38,847 nucleotides of DNA from CAVYPR01 sp052145775 (GTDB lineage Bacteria > Actinomycetota > Acidimicrobiia > Acidimicrobiales > RAAP-2). Position 1 is the first letter of the stretch. Each line of letters starts with the position of its first letter. The stretch covers positions 1-38,847 of the forward strand of contig JBKQNY010000167.1 in NCBI GenBank assembly GCA_052145775.1, given 5' to 3'. Shown here one piece after another: positions 1-6,596 of this stretch. The position numbers were made by a program, and so were the translations under genes. A model generated the notes under the pieces. The model saw only the letters and a list, made by a program, of their open reading frames with translations, made no database searches and had not been told where the DNA came from.

Positions 1-93
1 CCCGGCCGCCGGCCCGCAGGGCGGCCACATGCCGCCCCCCCTCGGACCCGGCGGCCCGCGGCCCGGTGCGGTCCGCCGCCAGGCCCACGCCGC

Positions 94-303
94 TCAGGTG
101 CCGACGCCGGCTTTGATGGACACCTCGAGGTCGGCGCGGACCTCGCGGATGACCTCCCGGCGATGGGTCAAAGAGGCCCGGTAGGAGGCGTTGTCGGTGT
201 TGGCGATCTCACTGGTGAACTCGCCGAGCTCCCCGTCGATCACCCCGAGCAGCGTCGCCGCCTGCTCCGCGGTCAGCTCCAGGTGGACGTCCCGATCGGC
301 CAT
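94..303 (-). CDS. Small conserved protein (69 aa), candidate DosR-regulon member
   Basis: I do not recognise a named function. The 69-residue product is acidic at its N-terminal half and looks helical (ELTAEQAATLLGVIDGEL, then TDNASYRASL and a charged helix). It has no signal peptide or membrane segment. The ATG start is fixed by a strong AAGGAGG about 7 nt upstream on the minus strand. A near-perfect DosR-type box (386-400) and a -10-like GAGACT (358-363) lie upstream, predicting a start of transcription near 351. It is divergent from the membrane-protein gene at 550, which has its own pair of boxes. Small proteins of this kind occur in actinobacteria, but any biochemical role is unknown. 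I infer hypoxia- or redox-induced expression from the promoter only. Confidence 0.7.
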   Translation of the reverse strand: MADRDVHLELTAEQAATLLGVIDGELGEFTSEIANTDNASYRASLTHRREVIREVRADLEVSIKAGVGT

Positions 304-357
304 GGTCCCCCTCCTTCCTGTGCTGTCCCGCCGCGCCGTCGCGTCGGGCCCACGTCG

Positions 358-400
358 AGTCTCCCCTTTCCCTCGCTCAGGCGGCAGGGCCGGAAGTCCC
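358..400 (-). promoter_or_regulatory. DosR-like box and -10 for the 69-aa gene
   Basis: The reverse complement of 386-400 reads GGGACTTCCGGCCCT, which matches the mycobacterial DosR consensus (GGGACTTNNGNCCCT as I recall it) at every fixed position. A -10-like GAGACT is the reverse complement of 358-363. The box centre (393) lies 32.5 bp from the -10 centre (360.5). That places the box at about -42, the position of an activator contacting RNA polymerase at the -35 region. Seen: both motifs and the spacing. Inferred: binding by the DevR encoded at 5233. Confidence 0.75.
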
Positions 401-430
401 AGCCGGGGCGGCCCGTCGGGTGGGCGGCAT

Positions 431-494
431 GGGACCTTCGTCCCCGGCGGCGGGACCTTCGGCACTGTCAGATGGCCGTCCCGGGCGTCACCGT
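431..494 (+). promoter_or_regulatory. Tandem DosR-like boxes and -10 for the membrane-protein gene
   Basis: Two boxes lie on the plus strand: GGGACCTTCGTCCCC (431-445) and GGGACCTTCGGCACT (452-466). Their starts are 21 bp apart, two helical turns, so both would face the same side of the DNA. A -10-like CACCGT (489-494) is centred 32.5 bp from the proximal box centre (459). Transcription would begin near 501, leaving a leader of about 50 nt that carries the Shine-Dalgarno at 537-541. Tandem DosR boxes are known at strongly induced mycobacterial dormancy promoters; assignment here is by motif and geometry. Confidence 0.75.
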
Positions 495-549
495 TGTCCC
501 AGGCTCCGCGAGGCGGGGTCCATGAGTCGGACGAGAAGGAGACGACAGG

Positions 550-1128
550 ATGAAGAGGAAGAACTTGGACATGGTGCTCACCGGCATTGGGGCGGGGGTC
601 TGCGTGCTCCTCCTCGTGGCCGGGGGGCTGTTGGTGTGGGCGGGGAGCTTCGCCAACAACCAGGTGCACAACCAGCTGGCCCGCCAGAACATCTACTTCT
701 CGCCGACGTCGGTGATGAACACACCGAAGTCCGAGACATACCCGCAGCGGTCGGTGATCGAGCAGTACGCCGGGCAAGAGGTGCTGACCGGGGCCCAGGC
801 CAAGGCCTACGCCTACAAGGTCCAGCACGACGTGTGGTCGCTCCCGTACCACGGGGTCTACGCCACAATCGCCACCGCGGCCTACAAGCACCCGACAACA
901 GCGAAGCTGAAGGCCCTGGTCACAGTCAGCTTCAAGGGAACCACCCTGCAGGGGCTCCTCCTCGAGGCCTACGCCTTCTCCGTGTTCGGGGAGATTGCCA
1001 ACATCGCCGCCATCGCCTGCTTCGTTTTGGCGGGGGTGATGCTCATCTTGACCCTCTTGGGCTTCTGGCACCTGCGAAAGGTGACAGAGGACGAACAGTT
1101 CCCACACCAGAAGGCGGCAGCGGCGTAG
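550..1128 (+). CDS. Two-helix membrane protein (192 aa), candidate DosR-regulon member
   Basis: This is a membrane protein of unknown function. A hydrophobic segment at about residues 8-32 and another at about 145-170 flank an extracytoplasmic region of roughly 110 residues rich in Asn, Gln, Tyr and Lys. The C-terminus (HLRKVTEDEQF onward) would be cytoplasmic. The topology suggests both ends inside and a loop outside. AGGAG at 537-541 sits 8 nt before the ATG and supports the start. Tandem DosR-like boxes lie at 431-466. A strong hairpin at 1162-1192 probably ends the transcript. The loop has no cysteine pairs or recognised domain. Similar proteins appear as uncharacterised membrane proteins in actinobacteria. 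Hypoxia-linked expression is an inference from the promoter. Confidence 0.8.
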   Translation: MKRKNLDMVLTGIGAGVCVLLLVAGGLLVWAGSFANNQVHNQLARQNIYFSPTSVMNTPKSETYPQRSVIEQYAGQEVLTGAQAKAYAYKVQHDVWSLPYHGVYATIATAAYKHPTTAKLKALVTVSFKGTTLQGLLLEAYAFSVFGEIANIAAIACFVLAGVMLILTLLGFWHLRKVTEDEQFPHQKAAAA

Positions 1129-1161
1129 CGCTGACGAGTCCGGCGACCTGACACGCCACAC

Positions 1162-1192
1162 GGGCCCGGCCGGGGGATCCCCGGCCGGGCCC
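1162..1192 (+). terminator. Strong GC hairpin after the membrane-protein gene
   Basis: Positions 1162-1175 and 1179-1192 form a perfect 14-bp stem around the 3-nt loop GAT. The element begins 33 nt after the stop codon of the membrane-protein gene and ends 15 bp before the DosR-like box of the next gene. There is no U-tract, as is common for GC-rich actinobacterial terminators. It would insulate two consecutive, separately controlled genes. Confidence 0.7.
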
Positions 1193-1207
1193 CGGCGCGC
1201 CGTGGTC

Positions 1208-1250
1208 GTGACCTTCGGCCCTGGCCGGTGAAGGCGGACCGGCGCAGGCT
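1208..1250 (+). promoter_or_regulatory. DosR-like box and leaderless -10 for the STAS-like gene
   Basis: GTGACCTTCGGCCCT (1208-1222) differs from the strong boxes upstream by one base in the left arm. A -10-like CAGGCT (1245-1250) is centred 32.5 bp from the box centre (1215) and is followed by 6 nt and then the ATG at 1257. Transcription would therefore start at or next to the initiation codon, giving a leaderless mRNA. The box would again be centred at about -42. Confidence 0.72.
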
Positions 1251-1256
1251 GCGAAC

Positions 1257-1607
1257 ATGGGTGGGGACCTGGATGTGGGAAGGCTGGAGGAGCCCCCGGG
1301 GTGGCACGACGACGTGGCCCTCGAGCTCTGGGTGGACGCAGAGCGGATCCCCGTCCTGGTGCGCCTCGCCGGGACGCTCGACGAGGCGACCTCGGCCAGC
1401 CTGCGGGCGGTGGTGGCCGACCTGCTGGGCTCAGGCGTCCGGCAGTTCGAGTTCGTGACCGACGGGCTCCGCAAGGTGGAACCGGGCGGCTGGGCCGCAC
1501 TGGAGGCTGTTGCGGGGATGGTGGAGCGCTCGGGCGGGACGGTCCGTCGCCTCCCCCCACACACGTGGTCGGACGCCTCGGGGGGAGCGGGTCCGGCGGG
1601 CAGGTAG
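1257..1607 (+). CDS. STAS-like protein (anti-sigma-factor antagonist type), candidate DosR-regulon member
   Basis: This 116-residue soluble protein has a STAS-like pattern: a beta strand (IPVLVRLAGTLDEAT, residues about 30-44), a helix (SASLRAVVADLLGSG), a strand (VRQFEFVTDGLRKVEPGGW) and a final helix with the GGTVRRLPP strand. STAS proteins of this size usually bind anti-sigma factors or act as small regulatory partners. The usual phosphorylatable Ser of the DxSG segment is not obvious, because the corresponding stretch reads TDGLRKVEPGG, so partner switching by phosphorylation is uncertain. The ATG start is supported by a leaderless promoter geometry. It converges with xfp, leaving a 15-nt gap. 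The family call is moderate; the link to the DevR-like regulator is inferred from its box. Confidence 0.65.
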   Translation: MGGDLDVGRLEEPPGWHDDVALELWVDAERIPVLVRLAGTLDEATSASLRAVVADLLGSGVRQFEFVTDGLRKVEPGGWAALEAVAGMVERSGGTVRRLPPHTWSDASGGAGPAGR

Positions 1608-1622
1608 GGCGCGACCGGCGCC

Positions 1623-4019
1623 TCAGCCAGGCACGGCCAGCGACCCCCACCGCCAGTCGGCGATCTCGGGGGGGTCCTCGCCGTGCAGGCGCGTGTACCG
1701 GCGGGCGTCGAGGCGGGCGTCCACCATGCGCTGGCGCAGGGCCGCGGTGCGCTCACCGAGGCCGGGCACGCGGTCCAAGACGTCCATCACCAGGTGGAAG
1801 CGGTCGAGATCGTTCATCATGACCATGTCGAACGGGGTGGTCGTCGTGCCCTCCTCCTTGTAACCACGCACATGGAAGCTGTCGTGGTTCGTGCGGCGGT
1901 AGGTCAGCCGGTGGATCAACCACGGGTAGCCGTGATGGGCGAAGATCACCGGCCGATCGGCCGTGAAGATGGTGTCGAACTCCGCGTCGGGCAGTCCGTG
2001 CGGATGCTCGCTCTCGGGCTCGAGGCGCATCAGGTCGACCACGTTGACCACCCGCACCAAGAGGTCCGGCAGGTGCAGGCGGAGCAGGTCCACCGCGGCC
2101 AGGGTCTCGAGCGTGGGCACGTCCCCGCAGCAGGCCATGACCACGTCGGGCTGGGCGCCCTCGTCGTTGGAGGCGAACTCCCAGATACCGAGCCCGCGGG
2201 TGCAGTGGTCGACGGCCTGGTCGAGGTCGAGCCACTGCAGCTCGGGCTGCTTGCCAGCCACGATCACGTTGACGTAGTCGCGGCTGCGCAGGCAGTGGTC
2301 AGCCACCGACAAGAGGCAGTTGGCGTCGGGGGGCAGGTAGACCCGGACCACGCTGGCCTTCTTGTTCACCACGTTGTCGATGAAGCCGGGGTCCTGGTGG
2401 GAGAAGCCGTTGTGGTCCTGGCGCCACACGTGGCTCGACAGCAGGTAGGTGAGGGACGAGATCGGCCGGCGCCACGAGATGTCCTGGCTGGTCTTCAGCC
2501 ACTTCGCATGCTGGTTGAACATCGAGTCGACCACGTGGGCGAACGCCTCGTAGCTGTTCAGGAGGCCGTGACGGCCGGTCAGCAGGTAGCCCTCGAGCCA
2601 GCCCTGGCACTGGTGCTCGGAGAGGACCTCCATCACCCTCCCGTCGGGCGCCAGGTGGTCATCACCGGGTAGGAGCTCGGCGTCCCAGGTCCGGTCGGTC
2701 ACCTCGAAGACGTCCTGCAGCCGGTTGGACGCCGTCTCGTCGGGCCCGAAGACCCGGAACGAGGCGGGATTGGCCCCGAGGGTGTCGCGCAGGAACCCGC
2801 CGAGCACCTTCGTGCCTTCGGCGGTCGTCGAGCCGGGGGACGGCACCGCCACGGCGTAGGAGCGGAAGTCGGGCAGGTCCAGGTCCGAGCGGAGCAGACC
2901 GCCGTTGGCGTGGGGGCTGTCGCTCATCCGGCGGTGCCCCAAAGGAGCGAACCGCAGGATCCCCTCGACCGGCCGCCCGTCGTGGTCGAACAGCTCGTCC
3001 GGTCGGTAGCTGCGGAGCCAGGCGTCGAGCACGGCGAGGTGCTCGGGGTTGGCCCGGACGTCGGCCACGGGGATCTGATGGGCCCGGAAGGTCCCCTCGA
3101 CCCTGAGGCCGTCGACCGTCTTGGGCCCGGTCCAACCCTTGGGCGTCCGCAGGATCAGCATCGGCCACCTCGGCCGGCCCGTCCACCCCCGGGACCGGGC
3201 GGAGCTCCGGATCTCGTCGATCTCGGCCAGGGCGGCGTCGAGGGTCGCGGCGAGCCGACGGTGGACCGCCATGTGGTCCTCGTCGTCGAAGCCCCCCTCG
3301 ACCACCACCGGGTGGTAGCCGTAGCCGGAGAAGTGGTCGAGCAGCTCGGCGGTCGGGATTCGGGCGAGCACGGTCGGCGCGGCGATCTTGTAGCCGTTCA
3401 GGTGCAGCACCGGCAGGACCGCGCCGTCCCGACGGGGGTCGAGGAACTTGTTCGAGTGCCAGCCGGTGGCCGCCGGTCCGGTCTCGGCCTCCCCGTCGCC
3501 GACCACGCAGGCCACCACCAGGCCGGGATTGTCGAAGGCGGCGCCGAAGGCGTGGCTGAGCGAGTAGCCGAGCTCGCCTCCCTCGTGGATGGAGCCGGGG
3601 GTCTCGGCTCCGCAGTGGCTGGGGATGCCGCCGGGGAAGGAGAACTGGCGGAAGAGGCGGCCCATACCCGCGGCGTCCCGGGTGACGTGGGGGAAGCGCT
3701 CGGTGTAGGTCCCCTCCAGCCAGGCGTTGGCCACCATGGCCGCACCGCCGTGTCCGGGGCCGCAGACGAAAACCATGCTGCGGTCACCGGCCACGATGCT
3801 GCGGCTCAGATGGGCGTAGAGGAGGTTGAGGCCGGGGCTCGTGCCCCAGTGGCCGAGCAGACGGGGCTTGATCTGCTCGGGCGCGAGCGGGTCGCGCAGG
3901 AGGGGGTTGTCCGTCAGGTAGATCTGGCCTGCGGCCAGGTAGTTGGCGGCGCGGAAGTACAGGTCGAGGTCAAAGAGCGTGTCACCGACCGAGGGGGCGG
4001 GCAGGTCGAGGTCGGTCAT
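1623..4019 (-). CDS. xfp: Phosphoketolase (xylulose-5-phosphate / fructose-6-phosphate)
   Basis: The 798-residue product has the full length of the family (about 790-825). It is a thiamine-diphosphate enzyme that splits xylulose 5-phosphate or fructose 6-phosphate with phosphate, giving acetyl phosphate plus glyceraldehyde 3-phosphate or erythrose 4-phosphate. Visible signatures include LGHWGTSPGLNLLYAHLSR, GPGHGGAA, EGGELGYSLSHAFGAAFDNP, the ThDP-binding GDGEAETGP and HLNGYKI. The ATG at 4019 is chosen over an in-frame upstream ATG because GGAGGAG sits just before it. A -10-like TAGGGT at 4063-4068 could serve it. It is divergent from acetate kinase, which consumes acetyl phosphate to make ATP; together they form a phosphoketolase bypass. 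No convincing DosR-like box lies between them. Confidence 0.97.
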   Translation of the reverse strand: MTDLDLPAPSVGDTLFDLDLYFRAANYLAAGQIYLTDNPLLRDPLAPEQIKPRLLGHWGTSPGLNLLYAHLSRSIVAGDRSMVFVCGPGHGGAAMVANAWLEGTYTERFPHVTRDAAGMGRLFRQFSFPGGIPSHCGAETPGSIHEGGELGYSLSHAFGAAFDNPGLVVACVVGDGEAETGPAATGWHSNKFLDPRRDGAVLPVLHLNGYKIAAPTVLARIPTAELLDHFSGYGYHPVVVEGGFDDEDHMAVHRRLAATLDAALAEIDEIRSSARSRGWTGRPRWPMLILRTPKGWTGPKTVDGLRVEGTFRAHQIPVADVRANPEHLAVLDAWLRSYRPDELFDHDGRPVEGILRFAPLGHRRMSDSPHANGGLLRSDLDLPDFRSYAVAVPSPGSTTAEGTKVLGGFLRDTLGANPASFRVFGPDETASNRLQDVFEVTDRTWDAELLPGDDHLAPDGRVMEVLSEHQCQGWLEGYLLTGRHGLLNSYEAFAHVVDSMFNQHAKWLKTSQDISWRRPISSLTYLLSSHVWRQDHNGFSHQDPGFIDNVVNKKASVVRVYLPPDANCLLSVADHCLRSRDYVNVIVAGKQPELQWLDLDQAVDHCTRGLGIWEFASNDEGAQPDVVMACCGDVPTLETLAAVDLLRLHLPDLLVRVVNVVDLMRLEPESEHPHGLPDAEFDTIFTADRPVIFAHHGYPWLIHRLTYRRTNHDSFHVRGYKEEGTTTTPFDMVMMNDLDRFHLVMDVLDRVPGLGERTAALRQRMVDARLDARRYTRLHGEDPPEIADWRWGSLAVPG

Positions 4020-4102
4020 CGGGCTCCTCCGTCGACGCGTTCCACGCGCGCCGCGCATGGCCACCCTAACGGCGGCCCGCGGTCCTCTGGCATGGTGGGG
4101 CG

Positions 4103-5194
4103 GTGCGGATCCTCGTCGTGAACGCCGGCTCGAGCAGCCTCAAGCTCCGGGTGATCGGTGCCGGCGACGCCCTCCTGTCGGCCAGGGACCTGCCCGTCCC
4201 CGAGCCGTCCGGACTTGCCTCGGCGCTCTCGGAGTTCCTCGCGTCGTCGCCTCCGGTCGACGCCGCCGGTCACCGGCTGGTCCACGGGGGGCCGACCTTC
4301 GTCGCTCCGGTGCTTCTGGACGCGTCCGTCGAGGGCGATCTGGCCGCCCTGGCCCATCTGGCCCCGCTCCACAACCCCCCTTCGCTGGCCGCCATCGACG
4401 AACTCCGTGCCCTGCGGCCGGACCTTCCCCAGGTGGTCTGCTTCGACACCGCCTTCCACGCCACCATGGCCCCCGAAGCCGCTACCTTCGCCGTGCCGGG
4501 TCGCTGGCGCAACGAGCTCGGGGTCCGCCGCTACGGCTTCCACGGCCTCAGCCACTCGTGGGCGGCCCGCCGCGCCGCCGAGCTGCTCGGACGCGATCCG
4601 GCAACGCTTCGGCTGGTCACCGCCCACCTCGGAGCCGGCGCGTCGTTGGCCGCCGTCGCCGCCGGGCGGTCGGTGGACACCACGATGGGCCTCACCCCTC
4701 TGGACGGCCTGGTGATGGCCACCCGCCCGGGCTCGCTCGATCCCGGTGCCGTCCTGTGGGCGATGCGTCGCGGCGGCTTGACCCTCGACGAGGTGGAGGA
4801 GGACCTCGAGCACCGCTCCGGACTGGCCGGGCTCTCGCCGGGGAGCGGGGGTGACCTGCAGCGGGTCCTCGAGTCGGCCGACCGCGGGGAGCCTGAGGCA
4901 CGCCTCGCCTACGCCGTCTACCTCCACCGGCTCCGGGCCGGCGTGGCGGCCATGGCGGCCGCCCTCGACGGCCTCGACGGCCTCGTCTTCACCGGTGGCG
5001 TGGGTGAGAACTCGTCCCGGGTGCGCGCCGACGCCTGCGCTGGGCTCGGCTTCCTCGGCCTGCACCTTGCCGACGACGGCGGATCCGGAGGTGACCGCCT
5101 CCTCACCGCCCACGGCTGGGCGCCGGCCGTGGTGGTGGTCGAGGCGCGAGAGGACCTGGAAATCGCCCGCCACGTGCGCTTGGTGCTGGGGTAG
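4103..5194 (+). CDS. ackA: Acetate kinase
   Basis: It converts acetyl phosphate and ADP to acetate and ATP. Family signatures are clear: NAGSSSLKLR at the N-terminus, GHRLVHGG, FDTAFHATM, RRYGFHGLSHSWAARRAAELLG, TAHLGAGAS, the DTTMGLTPLDGLVMATR segment and FTGGVGENSS with the catalytic-site Glu. At 363 residues it is shorter than the usual approximately 400, mainly because of compact loops; no core motif is missing. The start is a GTG at 4103, and a -10-like CATGGT (4091-4096) six nt upstream suggests leaderless translation. It is divergent from phosphoketolase across 83 bp, which strongly supports joint use for ATP formation from acetyl phosphate. The devR-like gene follows 38 nt downstream on the same strand and might be partly co-transcribed. 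Confidence 0.95.
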   Translation: MRILVVNAGSSSLKLRVIGAGDALLSARDLPVPEPSGLASALSEFLASSPPVDAAGHRLVHGGPTFVAPVLLDASVEGDLAALAHLAPLHNPPSLAAIDELRALRPDLPQVVCFDTAFHATMAPEAATFAVPGRWRNELGVRRYGFHGLSHSWAARRAAELLGRDPATLRLVTAHLGAGASLAAVAAGRSVDTTMGLTPLDGLVMATRPGSLDPGAVLWAMRRGGLTLDEVEEDLEHRSGLAGLSPGSGGDLQRVLESADRGEPEARLAYAVYLHRLRAGVAAMAAALDGLDGLVFTGGVGENSSRVRADACAGLGFLGLHLADDGGSGGDRLLTAHGWAPAVVVVEAREDLEIARHVRLVLG

Positions 5195-5232
5195 CACTCA
5201 GCTTACCCCGCCCGCTGTGTCAAGATCCATGA

Positions 5233-5904
5233 GTGGATCTGCGCGTCTTCCTTCTCGATGACCACGAGGTTGTGAGGGCGGGCATTCGCACGCTGCTCGA
5301 GAGCCACGAGGGATTCGAGGTGGTGGGCGAGGCGTCGACGGCGGTGGAGGCGCTCTCCCGCATCCCGCCCACCCGGCCCGACGTGGCGATCCTCGACGTG
5401 CGACTGCCCGACGGCAGCGGTGTGGAGGTGTGCCGGGAGATCCGGTCCCGGCACCCCGAGATCGTCTGCCTGATGCTCACCTCCTACGCCGATGACGAGG
5501 CGCTCTTCGCCTCGATCATGGCCGGGGCGGCCGGCTACGTGCTGAAGCAAGTCGGGGGCAACGATCTGGTGGAGTCGATCCGCATGGCGGGATCGGGCCA
5601 ATCCCTGCTCGACCCGGCCCTCACCCAGCGGGTGCTCGACCGGATCACGTCGGGCCCGGCCGAGGACCCGCGCCTGGCGTCGCTGACGTCCCAGGAGCGT
5701 CGGATCCTCGAGCTCATCGCCAATGGCCTCACGAACCGCCAGATCGCCGAGGCCATGTTCCTGGCCGAGAAGACGGTGAAGAACTACGTGTCCAACCTCC
5801 TCGCCAAGTTGGGGATGGAACGCCGGACGCAGGCGGCGAGTTTCGCCGCCCGCCTGGACGAGCGCGCCGCCTTCGAGGCCGGTCAGGACGCGCGGGGCAC
5901 CTGA
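5233..5904 (+). CDS. devR: DevR/DosR-like NarL-family response regulator
   Basis: This 223-residue regulator has a receiver domain (1-about 125) and a LuxR-type DNA-binding domain (about 150-205). The acidic pocket is D9/D10, the phosphoacceptor D55 (AILDVRLPDG), the conserved Thr T83 and Lys K105. The sequence closely follows mycobacterial DosR, including FLAEKTVKNYVS in the recognition region and LLAKLGMERRTQA. DosR controls the hypoxia, nitric-oxide and dormancy regulon. The GTG at 5233 is used; a -10-like CAAGAT (5221-5226) six nt upstream suggests leaderless initiation. No histidine kinase lies in the window, so its DosS/DosT-type partner must be elsewhere. I see no DosR-like box at its own promoter. 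Four nearby promoters do carry such boxes. Confidence 0.93.
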   Translation: MDLRVFLLDDHEVVRAGIRTLLESHEGFEVVGEASTAVEALSRIPPTRPDVAILDVRLPDGSGVEVCREIRSRHPEIVCLMLTSYADDEALFASIMAGAAGYVLKQVGGNDLVESIRMAGSGQSLLDPALTQRVLDRITSGPAEDPRLASLTSQERRILELIANGLTNRQIAEAMFLAEKTVKNYVSNLLAKLGMERRTQAASFAARLDERAAFEAGQDARGT

Positions 5905-5916
5905 GGGCCGGTCAGG

Positions 5917-6249
5917 TCATCTCCGGGCGTTCTCGCTGTGAGCGACGGGGTAGCCCTTGTCGTACAGCGCCTGCTCGAGCCGGGCCCGAGCGGTGGCCGG
6001 CCGGTCGAACTCCGCCACCTCGAACGCCACCGCCGCGTGCCGGCAAAGGGCGGTGAGGGCCAGGTCGTAGGCGAGCTGGTCGGCCACGGCGGCGGGGACG
6101 CCGCCACCCGCCGTGAGCGGATTGTCCCCCTCGGGCAGGCGGGCTCGGCAGCTGGTCAGGTCGGCGACCAGCTGCGCCTCGTCCTGCGATCCATCGACTT
6201 GTGCTGCAGAGCCGAAGGCCGCCACCAGAAGCTGGGAGTAGATCGACAC
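5917..6249 (-). CDS. Uncharacterised protein (about 110 aa), candidate DosR-regulon member
   Basis: I do not recognise the family. The product is soluble, Ala-rich and mostly helical, with one notable segment, YDLALTALCRHAAVAFEVAEF, around the middle. It has no signal peptide. An in-frame GTG at 6285 would add 12 residues, but that codon lies beside the DosR-like box and upstream of the predicted transcription start near 6252. The GTG at 6249 is therefore preferred, giving a nearly leaderless mRNA. The gene converges with devR, with a 12-nt gap between stop codons. Function is unknown; the location and promoter argue for control by the neighbouring DevR-like regulator. Confidence 0.6.
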   Translation of the reverse strand: MSIYSQLLVAAFGSAAQVDGSQDEAQLVADLTSCRARLPEGDNPLTAGGGVPAAVADQLAYDLALTALCRHAAVAFEVAEFDRPATARARLEQALYDKGYPVAHSENARR

Positions 6250-6258
6250 AATGCTACG

Positions 6259-6301
6259 AATTTCCCCCGCCAGGGCCCTTGACACCAGGGGCGAAGGTCA
6301 C
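6259..6301 (-). promoter_or_regulatory. DosR-like box and -10 for the gene next to devR
   Basis: The reverse complement of 6287-6301 reads GTGACCTTCGCCCCT, closely matching the box at 1208-1222. A -10-like GAAATT is the reverse complement of 6259-6264. The distance between box centre (6294) and -10 centre (6261.5) is again 32.5 bp. Predicted transcription start is near 6252. A poorer half-match (6272-6286) abuts the box and is not counted. Confidence 0.68.
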
Positions 6302-6596
6302 TTGGCGGCGCAGGCCAGGGCGCCGGCTCGGAGAACTCGAGGGCCCCGGGGCAGAGCCAGGCCGCCAACGCGCCGCCGACGGCCACCCGGTTGCCGGCGG
6401 CCATTCCCGCCGCCTACGCCTGGTTGGTCGACCCGATGGAGCGTTGCGTGGCCGCCGGGACCTCGGCCGGTGCCGACCCGTTGTCAGACGCCAGCGCGGT
6501 CGTGGTGATGCGCCACGGCGCGTTCGGCCCGCCGCGAATTCGTGCGGGCGCTCGTCCATCGCCTGACCCCGGTCGACGGGCGGGCTAGAAACGGGC
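6302..6596. other. Intergenic stretch without a supportable gene
   Basis: This 295-bp interval separates the DosR-like box at 6287-6301 from the CLC gene. Short open frames exist on both strands (for example about 65 codons from 6391) but none has a recognisable domain or convincing initiation signal. A 12-bp string resembling a shortened DosR box (6457-6468) lacks one base and has no -10 at the expected spacing. A -10-like CTAGAA lies 6 nt before the CLC start codon. I see nothing else. Confidence 0.5.

Noticed and set aside
94..1650. A 518-codon open frame on the minus strand across the first 1.6 kb
   Set aside because: Low-complexity Pro/Arg composition without domains; it crosses two supported plus-strand genes. 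Only its final 69 codons are a real gene.
4072..4086. A DosR-like string on the minus strand (AGGACCGCGGGCCGC) between xfp and ackA
   Set aside because: Only about 9-10 of 15 positions match, and no NANNNT -10 is found at the 32.5-bp spacing in either direction.
5184..5198. Possible autoregulatory box at the devR promoter position predicted by the 32.5-bp rule
   Set aside because: The sequence does not match the box consensus.
6457..6468. GGGACCTCGGCC in the region before the CLC gene
   Set aside because: One base shorter than the box, which breaks the phasing between half-sites, with no -10 at the right distance.
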